Source: Syntrophomonadaceae bacterium
Lineage (GTDB): Bacteria > Bacillota_D > Dethiobacteria > DTU022
Assembly: GCA_003562605.1 (NCBI GenBank)
Contig: PWUG01000252.1
Location: 1 to 11,290 of the forward strand
Length of the DNA stretch: 11,290 nt
Direction of reading: 5' to 3'
Shown piece after piece: positions 1 through 6,285 of the stretch (positions within the stretch are counted from its first letter, which is position 1; each line of letters opens with the position of its first letter). The position numbers and the translations under genes are program-made. The notes under the pieces are model-generated. The model was given only the letters and a program-made list of their open reading frames with translations, made no database searches and was not told the origin of the DNA.

Positions 1-435
1 AAAAGCAAGATCGACCTGAATGTAATTCTGAGTAAAAATATGCCAAAAATATCAGGTAGCGCAAATGGCCTGGAACAAATTATAGTTAATCTGCTGCTAA
101 ATTCCAAGGACGCTGTTGAAGATAAGATGCGTCTGGAAAAAAGCGTCGAAAAAGGAACCATCAAAGTAAAAACCAGAATTCATCCGGACGGTGAACTGGC
201 TATAGTTGATGTCTCCGACAACGGTTGCGGTATCGAACATGAGCATGTCTCACAAATCTTTAACCCCTTCTACACTACCAAGCGGAGCGGCAAAGGAACC
301 GGCCTTGGCCTGTCAGTAAGTCTCGGTATAGCCCAGGCGCATGGTGGTTTCATTGATCTGGACACAACTGTGGGCAAAGGCAGCACTTTCAGTTTAATCT
401 TACCCCTTCATAAAAAAGAGCCGGAGGAATTCTAA
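1..435 (+). CDS. Sensor histidine kinase, C-terminal ATPase domain (5' end outside window)
   Basis: This is the 3' end of a two-component sensor kinase. The frame is open from base 1, so the N-terminus (sensor, dimerisation and phospho-accepting His) lies outside the window; 144 residues are visible. They form a HATPase_c ATP-binding domain with an N box (NLLLNSKDAVE), G1 box (DNGCGI), F box (IFNPFYTTK) and G2 box (GTGLGLS), close to the NtrB class of kinases. The protein should bind ATP, autophosphorylate a histidine in the missing part, and pass the phosphate to the regulator encoded immediately downstream. Its TAA stop shares one base with the next ATG (TAATG), so the two are almost certainly translationally coupled. 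The signal sensed cannot be told from this fragment, and neither can whether the kinase is membrane-bound. Confidence 0.93.
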   Translation, partial: KSKIDLNVILSKNMPKISGSANGLEQIIVNLLLNSKDAVEDKMRLEKSVEKGTIKVKTRIHPDGELAIVDVSDNGCGIEHEHVSQIFNPFYTTKRSGKGTGLGLSVSLGIAQAHGGFIDLDTTVGKGSTFSLILPLHKKEPEEF

Positions 436-1949
436 TGCCAGAACAACCACGGTTTCTAATCGTAGATGATGAACAGGAAGTTTGCAACTTTTTTAGCTAT
501 CTGCTCAAGCAAAAAGGATATGCCTCAGTTACTGCAAACACAGGGACAGAAGCTTCGAGTAAGCTAAAACAGCATAGATTCGATACCGCCCTGGTTGACC
601 TGAAGCTTCCTGACGCCAATGGGCTTGAGGTATTAAAAGAAATAAAAGACATACAGCCCGAGTGCGAGGTAATAATTATTACTGGTTACTCGACAGTCAA
701 ATCGGCAGTTGAAGCTATCCAGCTTGGTGCTTTTGACTATGTAGAAAAACCTTTTGCGGATATTAACGATATGGAAAACCTGCTGGATCGTTCCCTTAAT
801 TTTAAAGCAGAAACTGAAAAACTTTCAATAGCGCAGCAGGAACTCGGTTTTGTGGTCGGGCGAAGCCAGAAAATGATCAACTTAGTTTCTGCCGCCCGGA
901 AAATTGCCAAAAAGAATATAACCGTCCTGATTCAGGGTGAAACAGGTACCGGCAAGGAAGTGCTGGCCCGCTATATACATTCTGCCAGTCACCGCAGCGA
1001 CCGCCCGTTTCTCGCCTTTAACTGTGGTGCCTTTACAGAAACACTACTTGAGAGTGAACTTTTCGGCCATGAAAAAGGAGCTTTTACCGGGGCCGCTCAC
1101 AAGAAAAAGGGAATCTTCGAACAGGCCCACAAGGCTACTATTTTTCTGGATGAAATTGATTCAGCAAGTCCTGCTATTCAAATTAAATTGCTACGCGTTT
1201 TAGAAACGGGAGAATTTCTGCGTGTAGGCGGCGAAGAGATGTGCAAGGTAGATGTGCGTATCATCACCGCTACGAATACAAACCTGGCCTCAAAGGTTGC
1301 AGAAAACAAATTCAGAGAAGATCTCTTTTATCGTTTGGATGTTGCTTCACTATACATTCCTCCTTTGAGGGAGAGGCAAGATGATATTGAAATTTTCCTC
1401 GATTACTTCCTGAAAAAGGAGTCAACTGCCAAGCAGATCCCGCTTAAGCACTTTTCTGACCGGGCCAAAGAGTTGATCAAGAAGCATGAATGGCCGGGCA
1501 ATATCAGAGAATTATCGAATACTGTAGCTCAGGCGTTGCTTCTATGTAAAGGAAAAGTTATAGATGTTGAGGATCTTCCAGACAGAATCCTTCAAAGCTC
1601 AGCTAAGTGGATATCAGAGAATATCGCCGATCCCTTAGCCGTTCCGGAACCCAGGGAAACCAAAATACTTTTTTCGAGTGTTGCCGGAAAGGCAGCGCAA
1701 TTAAGCGAACTGCTCGAACGCTTTGAGGAATCATTACTTGGATCGATCAACTTCCGGGAAGGGTTCGCTTTCGAATCTTTCAGCAGGGAAATAAGCATTT
1801 GGCGCGATGAACTGGTCGCGAATATAATAGAAAACGCCCTGGAAGATACTTATCACAACCAGGTCAAAGCGGCAAGACTTCTCGGGATCACTCCAAGAGC
1901 CCTGCGTTATCACCTGCAGAAAGTGCGTAAACCGGCAGACCAGGGGTAA
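435..1949 (+). CDS. NtrC-family sigma-54-dependent response regulator
   Basis: A complete 504-aa activator of sigma-54 RNA polymerase. Residues 1-120 form a receiver domain with the acidic pair D11/D12, probable phospho-acceptor D55, T83 and K105. Residues about 138-375 form the AAA+ domain: Walker A GETGTGKE at 168-175, the GAFTGA sigma-54 contact loop at 215-220, Walker B (FLDEID) at 237-242, then RVGGEE and WPGNIREL. The C-terminus carries a Fis-type helix-turn-helix (AARLLGITPRALRYHLQK). About 70 residues between the AAA+ domain and the helix-turn-helix match no motif I recognise, which makes a longer linker than in typical NtrC. The Shine-Dalgarno sequence GGAGG lies inside the end of the kinase gene. 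Phosphorylation by that kinase should switch on -24/-12 promoters. I found no convincing sigma-54 promoter in this window, so its targets probably lie elsewhere. The gene runs toward pth, leaving 41 bp with no clear terminator. Confidence 0.95.
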   Translation: MPEQPRFLIVDDEQEVCNFFSYLLKQKGYASVTANTGTEASSKLKQHRFDTALVDLKLPDANGLEVLKEIKDIQPECEVIIITGYSTVKSAVEAIQLGAFDYVEKPFADINDMENLLDRSLNFKAETEKLSIAQQELGFVVGRSQKMINLVSAARKIAKKNITVLIQGETGTGKEVLARYIHSASHRSDRPFLAFNCGAFTETLLESELFGHEKGAFTGAAHKKKGIFEQAHKATIFLDEIDSASPAIQIKLLRVLETGEFLRVGGEEMCKVDVRIITATNTNLASKVAENKFREDLFYRLDVASLYIPPLRERQDDIEIFLDYFLKKESTAKQIPLKHFSDRAKELIKKHEWPGNIRELSNTVAQALLLCKGKVIDVEDLPDRILQSSAKWISENIADPLAVPEPRETKILFSSVAGKAAQLSELLERFEESLLGSINFREGFAFESFSREISIWRDELVANIIENALEDTYHNQVKAARLLGITPRALRYHLQKVRKPADQG

Positions 1950-1990
1950 CTTGTTTAAGGTAAGAGATATATTGAGGATTCTATCATGCT

Positions 1991-2569
1991 TCAATCGGAA
2001 GACGGCAGCCCCTGGTTATAAGTATTCATCGCGGCTTCCAAGCCGTCGCTGATAAATAACAGAACCGCCTCCACGGCCCGCTCCAAAGCTTCGGTGATCA
2101 GGTCTAAATCCGGTTGAACAACCGGTTGAAGGACATAATCAGCCCCTTCCATAAAGGGCGTTGGTTTGCCGACCCCGATTCTCAGCCTTGGAAAATCAAC
2201 TGTTCCGAGGGTTTCAATGATTGATTGAATGCCGCGATGCCCGGCGCTTCCCCCTTTTTGACGCAGTCGAATAAACCCTGGAGGCAGATCAAGGTCATCA
2301 TAGATTATTAGCATTTCAGAAGAATTAATGTGGTAATTGTGCATGAGTTCAATGACGGCAAGGCCGCTGCGATTCATATAAGTAAGCGGCTGGGCAAGTA
2401 TTACCTGCTTTGCGTGGTATTCCGCAGATGCAAACAAAGCCCTGTGCTTTTGTGCCGGCTTTCCGGCTTGCAGGCGCCTGGAAAGCGCTTCGACAACCTG
2501 GTAACCTAAATTGTGCCTGCTGCCGGCATATTGCTTTCCGGGGTTCCCAAGGCCGACTATAAGGTACAT
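1991..2569 (-). CDS. pth: Peptidyl-tRNA hydrolase
   Basis: A 192-aa cytoplasmic enzyme, the usual length for bacterial Pth. It cleaves the ester bond of peptidyl-tRNA released from stalled ribosomes and so recycles tRNA. Visible family features are the N-terminal LIVGLGNPG with N9, catalytic H19 in SRHNLG, N66 in LTYMNRSG, D91/D92 in YDDLDLP, and the GSAGHRGIQSI loop. The position often occupied by Asn in this loop (E. coli N114) is R112 here, which I regard as a tolerated variant. The start is supported by a GAGGTG Shine-Dalgarno sequence 5 nt ahead of ATG. It is the last gene of the veg-to-pth cluster, the place it also holds in Bacillus. A 296-bp gap with a hairpin separates it from ctc, so it probably has its own promoter. 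It converges with the response regulator gene. Confidence 0.96.
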   Translation of the reverse strand: MYLIVGLGNPGKQYAGSRHNLGYQVVEALSRRLQAGKPAQKHRALFASAEYHAKQVILAQPLTYMNRSGLAVIELMHNYHINSSEMLIIYDDLDLPPGFIRLRQKGGSAGHRGIQSIIETLGTVDFPRLRIGVGKPTPFMEGADYVLQPVVQPDLDLITEALERAVEAVLLFISDGLEAAMNTYNQGLPSSD

Positions 2570-2651
2570 CCAATCACCTCATATTAGAGGCCAGATTTTG
2601 AAAGTCAGAAATTAGAGAAAGCTGATGCAAAAGCCTCAGAATTATAGAACC

Positions 2652-2681
2652 TCTCATTTCAAACAATCCACTTCTCATTTC
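2652..2681. repeat. 9-bp direct repeat, 21-bp period, upstream of pth
   Basis: TCTCATTTC occurs at 2652-2660 and again at 2673-2681 (GAAATGAGA on the pth strand). The period of 21 bp is two helical turns, so both copies face the same side of the DNA. The second copy in the direction of pth transcription lies just upstream of the TATAAT at 2641-2646. The placement would suit an activator site, but a 9-mer repeated once in AT-rich DNA may be chance. Confidence 0.3.
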
Positions 2682-2786
2682 TCTGTTCGCTTTTTGTTCA
2701 TTTGTATAATTTCATTTTGCATTTGCAAATCAAGCCTATATTGATATCCACAATTCAGACCATTTTGCTGGCAGGGTTATAGAATG

Positions 2787-2810
2787 AATGCCCCTCCTAA
2801 AAGGGGCATT
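2787..2810 (-). terminator. Hairpin after ctc, probable intrinsic terminator
   Basis: A perfect 9-bp stem (AATGCCCCT / AGGGGCATT) with a 6-nt loop starts 55 bp downstream of the ctc stop. On the minus strand the stem is followed by a mixed, moderately T-rich tract (CATTCTATAA), weaker than a textbook tail. On the plus strand it is followed by TTATAC. Both flanking genes read on the minus strand, so ending the ctc transcript is the simplest role. Confidence 0.6.
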
Positions 2811-2865
2811 TTATACTAACAGCTTAGATTTTTGTTAGTACACACACCTGCATGACTAATTCTAG

Positions 2866-3549
2866 CTACTGGCCTTCTTCCTCGGTCGCTTCATCAGCTG
2901 ATTCTACTTCGCCTTCTTCAACAGCTGCTTCTTCACCTTCTTCAAGTTCTTCTTCTACGGCAGGCTCAAGCTCTTCTTCGGCCATCGGTGCCAGGACCTG
3001 AGCTAATGTAGTTTCCGGTAAAGTGATCAGTTCAATATCGCCCTCCAGGACAAGGCTTTGAGCAGTAATACTGTCGCCAATATTCAGTTCCGAGATATCT
3101 ATATCAAATTGCTCGGGAATATCACCAGGCAAACATTTAACATCGACAACCCTGGTAACCAGAGATAGGACCCCGCCTTCATCCAGTCCTGCCGGTTCTC
3201 CGACAAAGTTCAGATGGACAGCTACCTCGATCTTATCAGTCATAGAGATCCGGATAAAATCAACATGCAGGATGCGGTCCTGAAACAGCATATCTCTCTG
3301 GATATCCTTGAACATTACCGTTTCCTGACGTGTCTTTTTACCTTTGGCTTTGACTTTGAGGTCCAGGAGAACGTTACTGCCCCCGGTTGTTAAAACCTGT
3401 CTTAACGTCCGTCCGTCTAATGTCAGGGGTAAATTATCCTCACCCCTGCCGTAGATGACTGCCGGGACCATATCTTCACTACGCATATGATTACGCTCCC
3501 CTTTGCTCATAGACGGTCGGCTTATTGCTTCCAATTCCATTCTTTCCAT
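2866..3549 (-). CDS. ctc: 50S ribosomal protein L25 / general stress protein Ctc
   Basis: A 227-aa member of the long CTC/TL5 form of ribosomal protein L25, which binds 5S rRNA in the large subunit. The N-terminal L25 domain (about residues 4-95) shows the typical VPAVIYGRG and PLTLDGRTLRQVL segments. The following beta domain includes RILHVDFIRI and the region GDIPEQFDIDISELNIGDSI. The last 38 or so residues form a very acidic, low-complexity Glu/Ala tail. The first ATG is chosen because AAGGAGG lies 9 nt before it; the second ATG, three codons in, would be 18 nt away. It sits between prs and pth as in Bacillus. B. subtilis ctc is under SigB, but here I see a SigA-like promoter instead. Confidence 0.95.
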   Translation of the reverse strand: MERMELEAISRPSMSKGERNHMRSEDMVPAVIYGRGEDNLPLTLDGRTLRQVLTTGGSNVLLDLKVKAKGKKTRQETVMFKDIQRDMLFQDRILHVDFIRISMTDKIEVAVHLNFVGEPAGLDEGGVLSLVTRVVDVKCLPGDIPEQFDIDISELNIGDSITAQSLVLEGDIELITLPETTLAQVLAPMAEEELEPAVEEELEEGEEAAVEEGEVESADEATEEEGQ

Positions 3550-3572
3550 ACTTTCCAGCCTCCTTCTGCAAT

Positions 3573-3601
3573 AGTATACTTCAGGAAGCAGCGAAAATCA
3601 A
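3573..3601 (-). promoter_or_regulatory. Candidate SigA promoter of ctc
   Basis: On the minus strand TTGATT (3596-3601) and TATACT (3573-3578) are separated by exactly 17 nt, all within the prs-ctc gap. The -35 matches four of six consensus bases and the -10 matches five of six. Transcription would begin a few bases before the AAGGAGG of ctc, giving a very short leader. No GGGTAT-type SigB -10 element was seen. Confidence 0.5.
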
Positions 3602-3606
3602 ATCAT

Positions 3607-4557
3607 TTAAAAGAGTTCGCTTACCGATCGCTTATCGTGTATGCGAATAATCGCTTCCCCAATCAGCGGAGCAACGGAAAGCGCCCTGAAACAATCACGC
3701 AGTCCCTTCAGTAGTCCTCTGTCAACCGGAATGGTATTGGTATAAACAACTTCCTTAATCTTTGAATCGCTCAAACGCTTAAGGGCGGGGCCTGAAAATA
3801 CCGGATGCGTGCAGCAGGCGTAAACTTCCTGAGCCCCTTCCTCCAGCAATGCTTCAGCCCCAAGGGTAATCGTTCCCGCCGTATCAATCATATCATCGAT
3901 GAAAATCGCTGTTTTCCCTTTTACCTCACCAATTATATTCATGATTTCGGCCTTATTCGGAGCCGGCCTTTTTTTATCGATAATGGCAATGGGAAGCACC
4001 AGGCGATTGGCCAGATCACGGGCCCTCGTTACTCCGCCCAAATCCGGAGAAACAACTACCCCATTTGCTATATTCTTCTGTTTGAAATACCTGGCCAATA
4101 TCGGCAGCGCAGTCAGGTGGTCCAGCGGAATATTAAAAAATCCCTGGATCTGGCCGGCGTGCAAATCCATGGCCACAACCCGGTTCGCTCCGGCAGCTGT
4201 TATCAAATCAGCAAGAAGTTTGGCGGTAATCGGATCGCGCGCGCGTGTTTTGCGATCCTGCCGAGCGTAAGCATAATAGGGAACAACCACATTAAGCGAA
4301 TTAACCGAAGCCCGCCTGAGCGCATCAACTATTATCAAAAGTTCCATGATGCTATCATTTATCGGTCCGCAAAGCGGCTGAATCAAAAATGAGTTAGTGC
4401 CGCGAACACTTTCCCTGATACTGATTGATATTTCACCATCACTGAAACGACTTACTTCGATCTCACCCAATGGTACTCCAATAAAGTTAGCAATTTCGAG
4501 GGCCAGCTCCCTGTTTGCACTGCCGCAAAAAATCTTCAGTTCTTCTCCGTTACCCAA
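3607..4557 (-). CDS. prs: Ribose-phosphate pyrophosphokinase (PRPP synthetase)
   Basis: A 316-aa class I PRPP synthetase, full length for the family. It transfers pyrophosphate from ATP to ribose 5-phosphate, making PRPP for purines, pyrimidines, His, Trp and NAD. Visible motifs include the N-terminal [11 protein letters not shown] and FSDGE, the [12 protein letters not shown] segment, metal/ATP residues DLHA at 131-134, the catalytic flexible loop with KKRP at 195-198, and the PRPP loop DDMIDTAGT at 221-229. The start codon is TTG: AGGAGGG lies 6 nt upstream and no ATG occurs near the conserved N-terminus. PRPP made here is the co-substrate of the nicotinate phosphoribosyltransferase encoded in the same cluster. 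A 177-bp gap with a SigH-like promoter separates it from glmU; the gap to ctc is 57 nt. Confidence 0.97.
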   Translation of the reverse strand: MGNGEELKIFCGSANRELALEIANFIGVPLGEIEVSRFSDGEISISIRESVRGTNSFLIQPLCGPINDSIMELLIIVDALRRASVNSLNVVVPYYAYARQDRKTRARDPITAKLLADLITAAGANRVVAMDLHAGQIQGFFNIPLDHLTALPILARYFKQKNIANGVVVSPDLGGVTRARDLANRLVLPIAIIDKKRPAPNKAEIMNIIGEVKGKTAIFIDDMIDTAGTITLGAEALLEEGAQEVYACCTHPVFSGPALKRLSDSKIKEVVYTNTIPVDRGLLKGLRDCFRALSVAPLIGEAIIRIHDKRSVSELF

Positions 4558-4563
4558 CTTTAA

Positions 4564-4570
4564 CCCTCCT
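4564..4570 (-). promoter_or_regulatory. Ribosome binding site fixing the TTG start of prs
   Basis: AGGAGGG on the minus strand lies 6 nt before the TTG codon at 4557-4555. The strong Shine-Dalgarno sequence supports this non-ATG start. Confidence 0.8.
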
Positions 4571-4658
4571 GCATATATTTATTGCAAAATACTACCCGGG
4601 ATTCATCCTGACTATTATTGATAATGATAAAAGTTTTTCCTGTGCAGACTTTATTTTG

Positions 4659-4686
4659 ATTCTCTTTGCCAGGTCGCTTTTCCTGC
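4659..4686 (-). promoter_or_regulatory. Candidate SigH promoter in the glmU-prs gap
   Basis: The minus strand reads GCAGGAAAA (4686-4678), 12 nt, then AGAGAAT (4665-4659). This fits the remembered B. subtilis SigH pattern RnAGGAWWW - N11-12 - RnnGAAT at every defined position. Transcription would begin about 95 nt before the prs start codon. SigH control of prs is not something I know from B. subtilis, so this is inference from motif and position only. Confidence 0.45.
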
Positions 4687-4734
4687 CAATTGAACGAAGA
4701 CTTTAGCCTATTCTCCAAAAGATCTTTCCCTCTA

Positions 4735-5739
4735 TTAATTCTCCTTTTCCATTCTTATATGGGCAAAGGGGCCAATTTTTTGTTCGCTTTCAATGACGCT
4801 GCCCACAACTACCGAATGCTGAATAACAGCACGATCTTTGACTACGGCATTGCTGAGGTGCGTATTCGGGCCGATTAGACAGCCCGCCCCGATAATTGTT
4901 CCTTTTTCGAGCAAACAATTCGGTAGTATAACTGATTCCTGTCCGATCTCCAGACCAAAATCGATATATGTGGAATCGGGATCTATAATCGTAACTCCAC
5001 TTAGCATCAATGAATTGTTAATCTTTACCCGTAACATCCGTGACGCTTCGGCTAATTGGGCGCGGTTGTTAATGCCGAGACTCACCCTGTAGTCATCAAT
5101 CAGGTATGCTCCAACCGCATGGCCATCACGGCGCATTAAAGCTACAATATCTGTCAAATAATATTCTTTTTGCACATTATCGGTAGTTAAAAGAGGCAAG
5201 TAGTATTTTAGCAGTGCAAGATCGAAGCAGTAGGTGCCTGAGTTGATTTCATCAATTTTTTTCTCTTCTCTCGAGGCATCCCTGTCTTCAACTATTTTCT
5301 CGATCATGCCGCCCTGGCCGCGGACAACCCGACCGTAACCGGTCGGGTCAGGTAAAATTGTGGTTGCTACTGTTGCGGCATGCTCTTTATGCCGGTCTAA
5401 AAGTTGTTGTAAATGGTCAGATTCCAGCAGTGGGGTATCTCCACAAAGAACTAGCAGGGTTCCTTCCGGAGGCAAATCAGTTGAAGCCTGCATCACGGCG
5501 TGGCCTGTACCCAGTTGCTGCTCCTGCAATACGTAGCGCCATCTTTCACCCAGAGTATCCTGAACTTTTAAAGCGCCGTGGCCGACAACAACCATGACCT
5601 GGTCTGTCAGTTCCGCGGCGCTTTCTAAAATATAGCTTAACATCGGCTTCCCGCAAAGAGGGTGAAGAACCTTGGGCATAAGGGAATGCATACGTTTCCC
5701 TTCCCCTGCAGCCAGGACAACGGCCCACAGCTGTTTCAT
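4735..5739 (-). CDS. glmU: Truncated GlmU: UDP-GlcNAc pyrophosphorylase without acetyltransferase active site
   Basis: The N-terminal uridylyltransferase half is complete: LAAGEGKRM at 9-17, K23 in MPKVLHPL, QLGTGHAVM, the metal-binding GDTPLL, GYGRVVR, INSGTYCF and NNRAQLAEA. It should join UTP and GlcNAc-1-phosphate to give UDP-GlcNAc for peptidoglycan. The left-handed beta-helix starts normally (SGVTIIDPDSTYID, ILPNCLL, IGPNTHLSNA) but the protein ends IGPFAHIRMEKEN at 334 aa, against about 450-460 in bifunctional GlmU. R329 matches E. coli R333; the counterparts of K351, H363, Y366, N377 and the acetyl-CoA site are absent. TAA is followed at once by TAG, and none of the frames I read after it restores the missing part. 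GGAGGAG precedes the ATG by 6 nt. Either another enzyme acetylates GlcN-1-phosphate, a paralogue exists, or the locus carries a recent deletion. Confidence 0.93.
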   Translation of the reverse strand: MKQLWAVVLAAGEGKRMHSLMPKVLHPLCGKPMLSYILESAAELTDQVMVVVGHGALKVQDTLGERWRYVLQEQQLGTGHAVMQASTDLPPEGTLLVLCGDTPLLESDHLQQLLDRHKEHAATVATTILPDPTGYGRVVRGQGGMIEKIVEDRDASREEKKIDEINSGTYCFDLALLKYYLPLLTTDNVQKEYYLTDIVALMRRDGHAVGAYLIDDYRVSLGINNRAQLAEASRMLRVKINNSLMLSGVTIIDPDSTYIDFGLEIGQESVILPNCLLEKGTIIGAGCLIGPNTHLSNAVVKDRAVIQHSVVVGSVIESEQKIGPFAHIRMEKEN

Positions 5740-5776
5740 CAGCAGCTCCTCCCGTTATAAAAACTCTAATGATGCC

Positions 5777-5782
5777 ATTATA
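5777..5782 (-). promoter_or_regulatory. Possible -10 element upstream of glmU
   Basis: A perfect TATAAT lies on the minus strand in the 96-bp spoVG-glmU gap, 37 nt before the glmU start. The -35 region at 17-18 nt spacing (TTACTT) is poor. It may be a weak promoter adding to read-through from spoVG; no terminator was seen between the two genes. Confidence 0.3.
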
Positions 5783-5835
5783 CTGCAGTTAGCCTGAAAG
5801 AAGTAAAAGCAGTATGGCTTTTATTGCCGGCCTGG

Positions 5836-6111
5836 TCAGATTTTAATTTCAGCTGCTTCCATCCCTTTGCTATATGCTTCAAGGACTGAGGTCTGGATAA
5901 CTTCTCTGGTTTCGGCATTAATCGGGTGAGCAATATCCCTGAACTCACCATTGGGGGTCCGTTTACTGGGCATTGCTACAAACAAGCCATTGTTCCCTTC
6001 TATAACCCTTACATCGTGAACTACAAACTTATCATTAAAAGTAATCGAAACAATTGCCCTCATTTTACCTTCCTTGGTTAACCTCCTGATGCGGACATCT
6101 GTTACTTCCAT
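5836..6111 (-). CDS. spoVG: SpoVG, sporulation/septation regulator
   Basis: A 91-aa SpoVG, close to the roughly 97 aa of the Bacillus protein. SpoVG proteins are small nucleic-acid-binding regulators that affect asymmetric septation during sporulation and, in several Gram-positives, capsule, virulence or exoprotein expression. The family's sequence is plain: [11 protein letters not shown] at the start, then [44 protein letters not shown] and the terminal helix. The start is the internal ATG at 6111, preceded by AAGGTGG; a longer open frame upstream lacks a ribosome site and its sequence is unlike SpoVG. Immediate neighbourhood with glmU is conserved in Firmicutes. A SigH-like promoter with the same spacing as that of B. 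subtilis spoVG lies upstream. Confidence 0.97.
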   Translation of the reverse strand: MEVTDVRIRRLTKEGKMRAIVSITFNDKFVVHDVRVIEGNNGLFVAMPSKRTPNGEFRDIAHPINAETREVIQTSVLEAYSKGMEAAEIKI

Positions 6112-6166
6112 AAAAACCCCCACCTTCCATGATGAATTATAATAACTGCTATTGGTTGTTGAATCA

Positions 6167-6193
6167 CTTCGACAATTTGCAGAAAGTTCCTGC
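6167..6193 (-). promoter_or_regulatory. Candidate SigH promoter of spoVG
   Basis: The minus strand carries GCAGGAACT (6193-6185) and GTCGAAG (6173-6167). The 14 nt between AGGAACT and GAAG equals the spacing I recall for the SigH promoter of B. subtilis spoVG. Two positions deviate from the consensus RnAGGAWWW / RnnGAAT. The start of transcription would fall about 45-50 nt before the ATG. Confidence 0.6.
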
Positions 6194-6224
6194 ACAAATG
6201 AGAATATTTTCACTTGGCAATTCG

Positions 6225-6258
6225 AATAATAACTGAACCGCTTCGAAGACTTATTATT
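6225..6258. repeat. AT-rich inverted repeat upstream of the spoVG promoter
   Basis: AATAATAA (6225-6232) and TTATTATT (6251-6258) are perfect 8-bp arms around an 18-nt centre that itself holds CTTCGAAG. GC-containing flanks (TTGGCAATTCG and GCAAAG) add imperfect symmetry. It lies roughly 35-90 bp upstream of the SigH-like -35. In B. subtilis an AT-rich stretch in this position is bound by AbrB, so a repressor or transition-state regulator site is a reasonable guess. It lacks a U-tract suited to a terminator. Confidence 0.35.
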
Positions 6259-6285
6259 GCAAAGGGAATTAAAATCGCTTGCCCG

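Larger units (their letters stand above)
2570..2865 (-). other. ctc-pth intergenic region
   Basis: This AT-rich stretch holds no gene I can support. It contains a hairpin near the ctc end (annotated separately) and a 9-bp direct repeat at 2652-2660 and 2673-2681. On the minus strand there is a perfect TATAAT at 2641-2646 (about 70 nt before pth), but the -35 at normal spacing is poor. A second weak pair, TTGATT near 2730 and TATACA near 2705, has a long spacer. One of these may start the pth transcript. A single DnaA-box-like 9-mer at 2744-2752 looks accidental. Confidence 0.5.

Noticed and set aside
1985..2003. Small CTTC/GAAG hairpin between the response regulator and pth
   Set aside because: The stem is only 4-5 bp and no T-tract follows on either strand, so it is not a credible terminator.
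2744..2752. DnaA-box-like ATATCCACA
   Set aside because: It is a single copy with one mismatch and no cluster, so there is no sign of an origin.
3805..4392. 195-codon open frame on the plus strand opposite prs
   Set aside because: It is antisense to a highly conserved enzyme, and neither a ribosome site nor a recognisable protein was seen.
4669..4691. TTGGCAGG as a sigma-54 -24 element
   Set aside because: No GC doublet with the required 12-nt offset; the nearest GC is at 10 nt.
4562..4750. Open frame of about 60 codons across the glmU-prs gap on the minus strand
   Set aside because: It has no start codon, a stop precedes it within the glmU end, and the translation shows no hexapeptide repeats or other known motif.
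6112..6213. 34-residue N-terminal extension of spoVG from an ATG at 6213
   Set aside because: It covers the SigH-like promoter, has no ribosome site and does not resemble SpoVG; AAGGTGG fixes the start at 6111.
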